Assembly: GCF_003046425.1 (NCBI RefSeq)
Contig: NZ_QAJG01000001.1
Span: 196,001-260,000, forward strand
Origin: Leptospira borgpetersenii serovar Javanica
GTDB taxonomy: Bacteria > Spirochaetota > Leptospiria > Leptospirales > Leptospiraceae
Direction of reading: 5' to 3'
Length of the DNA stretch: 64,000 nucleotides
The notes under the pieces: model-generated
Database searches by the model: none
Seen by the model: only the letters and a program-made list of their open reading frames with translations
What the model was told of the DNA's origin: nothing
Translations under genes and position numbers: made by a program
Part shown: positions 35,417 through 64,000 of the stretch, in pieces
How positions within the stretch are numbered: the stretch's first letter is position 1
How the letters are laid out: each line of letters opens with the position of its first letter

Positions 35417-35553
35417 CTCTTTATGAATCGCTTATCTTAGCTACGCTAAGAGTCTTCGAATAACTCAACCTCGCTTCTAGGGTCGCTCGGTAATGCTTTC
35501 GCTGGCTACGACTATCTCGCTCTTTATGAATCGCTCGATAGGAATAAAATGAG

Positions 35554-37915
<2,362 letters not shown>

Positions 37916-37967
37916 CTGAAAATTCCGAATCTTGTACGTAATTCGTATTAAAAGCCATACTGAAAAG

Positions 37968-38014
<47 letters not shown>

Positions 38015-38037
38015 CGCAGTTTGTCATCATTTCCTAG

Positions 38038-38805
<768 letters not shown>

Positions 38806-39045
38806 GTCCTCAAAACCGGCTTTCTATTTTCATAAAACCTAACTTCAAGACGAGAGAAGATTACTGAAAATACATGGAACTTATCCCAAAATCCGAAGAG
38901 AAATTTATGATTTTAAAATCGCAAATAATAAAACGCGATTCATTATTACGTCTCCTCGAGAGTTTCTAAGTTTGTAAATCGTCTTTTCACAGTTAAGCTA
39001 GTAGTTCCTGCAACTCTAAAGTTTTGGGGTAAGTTCATTCTATCT

Positions 39046-39081
<36 letters not shown>

Positions 39082-39096
39082 ATAGAACGGATGAAT

Positions 39097-39834
<738 letters not shown>

Positions 39835-39863
39835 ACGAACCTGAATCGATCAAAGGTAATACT

Positions 39864-42838
<2,975 letters not shown>

Positions 42839-42856
42839 TTTTCTAAATCTAAAACT

Positions 42857-43990
<1,134 letters not shown>

Positions 43991-44203
43991 CGAGCGATCC
44001 ATAGTGAGCGAGTTAGACAAATTTACGCGGAGCGTTTCAAATTTGTCTTTCAACGTTAGTTGAAAAATAGAGCGACACGAAATGCTTTCACAAAAAATAT
44101 CCGGCCTGATTACGCGGAGCGTTTGAAATTTGATCTTCACTTAATTGCACATTTAGAATTACAGCATTATACATAGATACCGGTAATTTTTCTCTATCAG
44201 AAG

Positions 44204-44248
<45 letters not shown>

Positions 44249-44380
44249 TAAAAAAATGTGTTTTAGATTTTACGATTCCAAAATCCTCCTTAGACAAAAT
44301 GGCGCCCCTTCTGGACTTGAAAAACCGTAGGTTAGAGATCCGAAGCATTTACCACAAAGCAAGATAAGCAATAGAAGGAA

Positions 44381-44551
44381 CTAAAAGCTTGTCCCAAAAC
44401 GGTCTTCTGTCAGAGCAACATTACCGCGACACTGTCACCAATCCTCCTGAATGTGGGAGTTCCTACAGAAACCGTCTCAGGTTGACGGTTTTTTCCTGTC
44501 GTTTAAAAAATTGTAATAGCTCCTACATTCTAAGGTTTTGAGACGAGTTCT
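44381..44551. mobile_element. MITE family A, diverged copy 3
   Basis: The right half (44466-44551: CTACAGAAACCGT, TGTCGTTTAAAAAATTG, TAATAGCTCCTACATTCTAA, GGTTTTGAGACGAGTTCTTA) matches A1/A2. The left half instead matches the block at 32585-32665 (CAAAACGGTCTTCTGTCAGA). It looks like a chimera of two related elements and has no family B insertion. Confidence 0.65.
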
Positions 44552-44584
44552 TAGCTTCACTAAGAATCTTCATGCAACTCAAGC

Positions 44585-44679
44585 CTCGCTCTTTATGAAT
44601 CGCTCGAGGAAACTCAGCATCTCGCTCTTTATGAATCGCTCGAGGAAACTCAGCATCTCGCTCTTTATGAATCGCTCGA
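44585..44679. repeat. 36-bp tandem repeat, about 2.6 copies
   Basis: Units beginning CTCGCTCTTTATGAATCGCT start at 44585, 44621 and 44657, the first two followed by CGAGGAAACTCAGCAT. The core CTCTTTATGAATCGCTC also occurs near 35416 and 35520. The unit contains GAGCGATTCATAAAGAGCGA on the minus strand. Copy number could vary between strains. Confidence 0.88.
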
Positions 44680-44994
44680 TAGGAAAGGGCAGCATTTTAG
44701 TTTGAAAAACTCAGTTGAAACGCTTTTTATGAAAGCGTTTCAACTATGAGATTTGCGACGATTCGGCCAAACTTGTTTACATCAAATTCACGTTAATCTA
44801 TATTCAAACTAAGTTACGCATAGTTAGAACATAAATGCCTATTTTTTTTCGGTATAGACTGGAACTTCTTTTTCACTTATAGAATCGCGCAAGCTTTATA
44901 CTTTCTGAACCGGAGAGATTGCTTTAAAAAGGAAAATTTCCTCATTTTCAGAGACGAAGGATAATACTCTTGTACCAGACTTTAAAAATCAACC

Positions 44995-45027
<33 letters not shown>

Positions 45028-45191
45028 GGGAAAGCAAAAACTTGAACTTTCGGAAGGGTTTACTTTTTAAACCGAATTACAAATTGCTTTTCGCTTTAGT
45101 AAATTGAAATCCATTCTATAAGTTTACAATTGCGCCATTCTATAATCTTAAAAGTTTCAAAGAGAATCAATCCGGCACAGAACCGTGTGTT

Positions 45192-45233
45192 TGCCATAAA
45201 AATATCCCGTTTTGGCATATTCCATTCCGGGAT
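45192..45233. promoter_or_regulatory. Interleaved inverted repeats upstream of XRE regulator
   Basis: TGCCA (45192-45196) pairs with TGGCA (45213-45217), and ATCCCG (45204-45209) pairs with CGGGAT (45228-45233). Both lie within 60 bp of the XRE start. Solo XRE regulators often repress themselves through such sites. The arms are short, so chance is possible. Confidence 0.35.
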
Positions 45234-45249
45234 GTAGAATTATCTCGTT

Positions 45250-45558
<309 letters not shown>

Positions 45559-46375
45559 ATTTACGTCATCTTTATACGATTTATTCTTTCTTCTTTTTCT
45601 TTGAACCGAAGATTTTTATTTCCTTTTCTCTTTCAAAATCGTCTTTTTTGTTTCCGTTGATAAATCAGCCCACTTTTTATTCCTTCAGCGGATACTGATT
45701 CAGTGCAGAACACCTTCGAGTAAACTACGTATCGTTATTACATTCCTTATTTCCGACAAAGCGGCTTAAAAAATTTTTGGAAGTCGAAAAACTCACCATT
45801 TTTTGAAGATGAGATTTGCAAACAATCGATCGGACTCGAACATAAGAACTTATGGAAGGAATCCAAGAAAAATCTTGTCGATTCCAAAAACAAAATGCAA
45901 ACAAGATCCGTTACGAAGTAGTAAATAGAAGCAATTTATTGAGCAATCGAATTTCTCAAGAGAAAATTTCACTGGGAAATCCTTCTTCATTCTCTGGATA
46001 TTACTATTCAAACTACTTGAAGGTTGTGGATTTTACGAGAACCGCAGCCTCGTTTATTCGAAATCCACATCGCTTAATTTTTAAGAGCTTACCGGATAAA
46101 TTCCCGTTTTAGGACAAATCGAAATGGGGAACATTAGGCGAGAATTTAAAACCACATAAAATCACCACTCAGTTCGAAATACAACGAACAGGTGGCGACT
46201 TGCAGATTGTATTGGCTTGGGGTATCGTTTAAAATTAGAGTTGTTGAAAAATTAATTCTCCGTCCGTTTCTGTTTTATGAAAACGGTCGATCGAAGCAGT
46301 TTCGTTCCTCTGAACTATGGAATTTTCAAAAACTCTATTGTAGTAGTTTCTACTTTCTAAGGTTTTGAGACGCAC
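45559..46375. other. Intergenic region with composite MITE remnant
   Basis: About 815 bp with no convincing gene; a small open frame at 45852-46112 lacks a ribosome site and resembles noise. The right end holds family B copy 2 in a truncated family A body, reaching the czcA stop. Confidence 0.65.
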
Positions 46376-46376
46376 C
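46225..46376. mobile_element. Truncated MITE A with nested MITE B copy 2
   Basis: CGTTTAAAATT, then B2 (46237-46336; left end AGAGTTGTTGAAAAATT, right end AATTTTCAAAAACTCT), then ATTGTAGTAG and the A right end AGGTTTTGAGACGCACCT. The ATT duplications (46234-46236, 46337-46339) and insertion point equal those in copy 1, so the composite was copied as a unit. The A left half is missing. Its right end provides or abuts the TAG stop of the efflux pump gene (46376-46378). Confidence 0.82.
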
Positions 46377-49300
46377 TAAGCCCGACCCTTCTTCGTTTTT
46401 TTTACTTTGACGGACTTTTGTTTTTTTCCGCTCTTTTCATTATCGACGGAAATTTCGGGCTCATCATCGTAATCAATCGTGGAATAAATTTCAGACTCCG
46501 GATGAGGTGAAGCATAATCCCCGCTGCTTGAGCCCTTGGAAACGGAATGCGAACCTTTTTTCAGATCCTCTTCGGTTCCCATGATGAGAATATAAAGACT
46601 CGGCATCACGGTTAAAACCAAAAACAACGCAGATGCCAAACCTCCTACCATCACCGTCGCAAGAGGTCTTTGCACGTCGGAACCTACACCCGATGCCATC
46701 GTCGCGGGAATTAGTCCCAATAACGCAAGTAACATCGTCATCAATCGAGGTCGAAGCTGAGTGACCGCGGAAAGAATCGCGGATTCTCTGACAGACATCA
46801 TAATATCGTCGTGCCGCAGGTGATTCGCCTTAGAGACAAACAAAATTCCCGCCATCGTTGCGATTCCAAAGAGGGAAATAAAACCCACACCAGCGGAAAC
46901 GTTGAAGTAATATCCTCGAGCAAGAAGCGCGTAGATTCCTCCCAAAAGAGAAAGAGGAATACAAGAAAGCGCAACAATCACGGATCTGAGATCTCGATAC
47001 AACATAAAGAGAAGTCCGAAAATGATTCCGATCGTGACTGGAATCACGATCGCGAGCTGCTTACCAACCCGTGCGAGGTTTTCGTACTGTCCTCCATAGC
47101 GAACTTCAAACCCTTCCGGGATCTTCACTTCCTTCTTTACTCTTTCCTGAAGTTCGGAAACAAAACCGCCTTGATCTCGTCCGCGCACATTCAAACGAAC
47201 CGTAATCGTTCTTTTTCCGTCCTGTCGAAAGATCATCGTCGGAGAATCTTCCTGCGTTATATCCGCTAGCTCGGAAAGAGGGATCCTTTCCCCCTTGGGA
47301 GAAATAATCGGAATGTTTGCGATCTCTCTTGCAGATTGACGATAGTCTTTTGCAAAACGAACAGCAATTCCGAATAACGCTCTTTCTTTGGGAGGAGTGT
47401 CCATAGGACCTTCGTACAAATAGCTGATTGGTTCCATCCCGACCGCCGCCTCGATCACGTCCTGAATATCGCTGATATTGATTCCGTAACGTGCCGCTAT
47501 GGCCCGTTTGAGACGGATCACAAGTTGAGGAGCCGGACCTTCCTGTTCGATTCCGTATTCGCTTGCTCCTTTCATCTTGGAAACGATATCCAGAATCTGC
47601 TGCGCGATATGACGCATCTCCGTTAAGTCCTGTCCCGATACGAAAACCGCAAGATCGGCGATCGTTCCCATGATCGCCTCGGAAAGGTTGTCCATAATCG
47701 GCTGAGAAAAGCTCACCTTCACACCGGGCAATCCTTCCTCAAGATCGTTCCGCATTCGGATGAGAAGTTGTTCTTTGGTGATCTTTTCGTGCCAATTTTT
47801 ATAATCCTTTAAACCGACATAGACTTCCAACCGGTTCGGAGGAAGCGGGTCCGTTCCGTCGTCATTCCTTCCATACTGGGAAAGAATCATATTGACTTGT
47901 TCGTTTTTGTAGATCATCCCTCGAATCTTAGGAATGAACTTTTTCGCTTCGGGAAGAGAAATCCCTACGGGAAAATACAGACGCAGAGTAAATCCCCCCC
48001 TCGTCTAGAGAAGGAAGAAATTCCGTTCCGAGAGACATCATACCGACGATCAAAAGCCCAGTAACTCCCGTGAACGCGATCGTAACGACCCGTTTGGAAC
48101 GTTCTACGAGAAAATGTACGATCTTTTCGTATTTTCGTTCCACCCATTCGTAAACGGGGTTATGCCATTCAATCGGTCCCGGATTTTTCGACTCGAAGTA
48201 TCTTCTGTAAAAATACGACATCAAAACCGGAACGACCGTCATCGTAAATAATAAGGCTCCGAAGATCGCAAAGGACAACGTGAACGCCATTGGTTTAAAG
48301 AGACGTCCTTCGATTCTTTCAAAAGAGAAGATCGGAAGATAGGCAAGAATGATAATGAGAATCGCGAACAAAACTTCCGTTCCCACCTCGGTCGCGCAGT
48401 CGTATGTGAAACGAATGATTCCTTTTTGTTTTTCGGCGGGGGTCGCATTTTTATAACGGCGCATGATGTTTTCCACCATCACCACCGCACTATCCACGAC
48501 GATCCCGAAGTCCACAGCGCCGAGTGACAAAAGACTCGCTGAAATTCCGGAAGCGTTCATCATCGTAAACGAAAACAAAAGTGCAAACGGAATCGTTGCT
48601 ACGACCACAATCGAGGCCCGCAAACTTCCGATAAAAAAGATCACCACCAAACTCACAACCGCGATCCCTTCGAGCAAGGTGGTTCCCACCGTTCTTAGAG
48701 TGTATTTTACGAGATCTCCTCGGTCGTATGTATTCCGAAGTCTTGTGCCGTCCGGCATATAACGATCGTTGATCTCTTGGACTTTGGCACGGACTCGATC
48801 CCCGAAGGCGTTCGGTTCCACCCATCTTCTCATCGCGACCAGTCCCTGCACCGCAGAATCGACGTCGATCAAACCTTCTTGATCGTTTTGGACCGTATAA
48901 CCCAAAACACCGCTCGGAATCGGATGTGAAATTTCCACGGAGCCGATGTCTCTTACGAAAACCGGAACCCCGTTTACTGTTTTGACGACGATGTCCTCGA
49001 TGTCCTCGGGAGTTCTAATCGCTCCCAAAGAACGGATCGGCAATGATTGTTCCCCTTGTAAGAGGAAGTTACCGCCCGTGTTCAAGTTATTACTTTTGAT
49101 CGCGTCGATCACGTCCCCAACGGTCACGCTATACCGAATCAGTTTTTCGGGAGAAGTCACGACATGGAATTGTTTCGGCAAACCTCCGAACGTCACGACA
49201 TCCGCGATCCCGGAAACCTGAAGCAGCTTCGGAATCACGATCCAGTCTTGGATGGTTCTGAGTTCCATCGGAGTATGATTTCCCGTAGTAGACTCGACCA

Positions 49301-49727
49301 CGTAACGATACACCTCGCCCACAGGAGAACTCATCGGTGCGAGAGTTGGAGTGACTTCTTCGGGAATGACCGCGTCGCGGACTTTCTCCATCAAACGCAT
49401 ACGGGCAAAGTAGTCGTCCGTTCCTTCCTCGAAAACGAACTGAAACACCACAAGACCGTTGATGGTTCTGGATCTTCTTACGATCAAGTTCGGAGTGGAA
49501 TGAAGAACGCGCTCGATCGGCATCGTTACCCTTTCTTCCACTTCCAGCGTGGCCTTACCCGGAAACTTTGCGACGAGACGAACCTGAGTGTCTGCGATAT
49601 CCGAATATGCTTCTTTTCTAATATCAAGCCAGGACCAAACCCCGACCGCCAATAATAATGTAGCCGCGGCTAACGTGAAAAATCTGTAACGAAGCGCCGT
49701 TTCAATGAGTAAATTTAAAACTTTCAT
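46376..49727 (-). pseudogene. czcA: Heavy-metal-type RND efflux pump (CzcA/CusA family), frameshifted
   Basis: The gene reads as two frames, 49727-47928 and 47993-46376, joined at a run of seven G (minus strand; plus 47994-48000). Removing one G restores LPSLDEGG followed by [20 protein letters not shown] and on to the second half, giving about 1116 residues. The proton-relay motif [15 protein letters not shown] in TM4 is the HME type with both Asp and the Glu. Normal RND halves each show a large periplasmic domain and six helices. The C-terminus has an unusual Lys-rich tail ([16 protein letters not shown]) ending at the MITE. It exports metal cations together with the two proteins encoded upstream. 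As written, the pump is broken; a sequencing error at the homopolymer is equally possible. Confidence 0.88.
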
Positions 49728-49732
49728 GGATG

Positions 49733-50473
<741 letters not shown>

Positions 50474-50474
50474 A

Positions 50475-51476
<1,002 letters not shown>

Positions 51477-51486
51477 ATCGGCTTCC

Positions 51487-52884
<1,398 letters not shown>

Positions 52885-53034
52885 AGGCTTCTCAAGAATG
52901 ATTGTTTGCTGGTCCAGTGTACAATTCTACGCGTTTGCATTTATTTTCCCTTTTCCTTGCGTACGAATCCAATTCGTGACGAAAGAATTATCTACATTTG
53001 AATTCCGGAAAGTATGTAATCCGGAAGAAGAAAA

Positions 53035-53412
<378 letters not shown>

Positions 53413-53586
53413 TAAGTCCCACAATTCTAAAGTAGGTTTAGGCTTACAAACGTTTTTCGATTTTTAATATTTAAAAAGATAATACTATTACTGGGATTTA
53501 TAGGGTCCTTTCTCGAAAATCCATCACTTTGTCTTGGAACGAGGTTCGTGGCATGATAAGTTATTTTTGAAATAGATTCTAATAAG

Positions 53587-56804
<3,218 letters not shown>

Positions 56805-56885
56805 TTTAAGATTATCAAGTCCAAACCCGATCCGAAAGAAGTCCGCAAAGGACCTTTCGTGATTCCCAAACTCCTCTAAGTTTGA

Positions 56886-58210
<1,325 letters not shown>

Positions 58211-58259
58211 CAAGTAGATATAACTTCCTAAGAAAAAAGAAGAAATGATACGGAAATGG

Positions 58260-58297
<38 letters not shown>

Positions 58298-58455
58298 CAG
58301 ATGGAAATTCAAGGAATAAAATCGAAGGTATCCTTTCTATCGAATTATCTTTTTTTACTCCCCTTTGCGAAAACCGGTTTAATCGAAAGACGCTCGCCTA
58401 TTCTCTAAATAGACCTTCAACTTTCAAAATGAAAAACAAAGATAATTTTTTTCCA

Positions 58456-59569
<1,114 letters not shown>

Positions 59570-59570
59570 A

Positions 59571-60593
<1,023 letters not shown>

Positions 60594-60605
60594 CTAACGT
60601 TCCGA

Positions 60606-60962
<357 letters not shown>

Positions 60963-60977
60963 GGGAAAAAATTCCGA

Positions 60978-62048
<1,071 letters not shown>

Positions 62049-62165
62049 TGATCCCGTTTCCTAAATTCCTTTTTCCCGAAATCGATTCTCACACAAAAAT
62101 TCGAACCGAATTCTTAGTTTTTATGGACTCTTAGAACTTCCAGTCCAAATGATCGGAAAACATTC

Positions 62166-64000
<1,835 letters not shown>

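Larger units (their letters stand above)
34721..35553. other. Intergenic region with MITE C2
   Basis: About 830 bp without a gene. The first 150 bp upstream of the porin are very AT-rich, suiting its promoter. Then follow MITE C2 (35048-35416) with an internal 70-bp duplication, and debris of the repeated phrase CTCTTTATGAATCGCTC at 35416-35432 and 35520-35536. Confidence 0.7.

Noticed and set aside
45852..46112. 86-codon frame in the intergenic region before czcA
   Set aside because: No ribosome site or family features, located in repeat-rich DNA; could be a decayed gene but not supportable.

Overview
The window is chromosomal DNA from a spirochaete of the genus Leptospira, most likely the pathogenic clade. 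I infer this from the AT-rich coding style, the many short lipoproteins with relaxed lipoboxes, the 23-residue leucine-rich-repeat protein, the FliG paralogue, the Leptospira-type PilZ-like protein, and the intergenic spaces full of small inverted-repeat elements. No species-level marker was tested. There is no phage, plasmid origin, rRNA operon or CRISPR array. Two tRNAs are present: Asp-GUC (-) and Leu-GAG (+).

Layout. 1-2886: end of a pyruvate dehydrogenase operon (pdhB end, pdhC) running into a fliG gene. 3065-6361: LRR protein, small secreted protein, a 199-bp tandem array fused to the 3' end of tRNA-Asp, a CDP-alcohol phosphatidyltransferase and tRNA-Leu. 6602-12612: a 9-bp VNTR and an inverted repeat head a six-gene operon of lipoproteins, an outer-membrane barrel, a Kelch propeller and a TPR membrane protein; this is the best candidate for an undescribed surface system. 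12613-19685: a gene-poor stretch holding a nested MITE, then polysaccharide deacetylase, a 15-codon leader ORF, a large membrane glycosyltransferase, a DUF218-like protein and lysS, with another MITE inserted at the lysS stop codon. 19686-26490: a coiled-coil membrane protein, a WecG-type glycosyltransferase, a ThiE-like protein, a small lipoprotein, the guaB/LolA-like/rsmE cluster and a PilZ-like protein. 26852-32292: three polytopic envelope-glycan proteins (AftB-like, O-antigen ligase-like, GT-C-like). 33062-37915: porin, then a CCA/poly(A) polymerase, lipoprotein, RNase H and membrane-protein cluster. 38038-43990: a leucyl/arginyl-protein transferase, then a DprE2-like reductase, DprE1-like oxidase, GT-C and GT2 operon. 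43991-46375: repeat-rich, with one solo XRE regulator. 46376-53412: a tripartite heavy-metal-type RND efflux operon whose pump gene is frameshifted at a G7 run. 53587-64000: secA and housekeeping genes (clpP, ftsB-like, eno), several lipoproteins, and the start of an rpoZ-like gene.

How the genes fit together. Much of the window concerns the cell envelope. The DprE1/DprE2-like pair should epimerise a polyprenyl-phosphate pentose. Neighbouring GT2 and GT-C proteins, and the AftB-like and ligase-like proteins about 10 kb away, could use such lipid-linked sugars. The porin, RND efflux proteins and lipoprotein operon add outer-membrane functions. Intergenic DNA is shaped by at least three MITE-like families (A, B, C). 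B is nested in A with a clean 3-bp target duplication, and A and C termini abut or supply the stop codons of czcA and lysS.

All calls come from reading the sequence. No database search or folding program was run, so family names rest on recognised motifs and recalled homologues.
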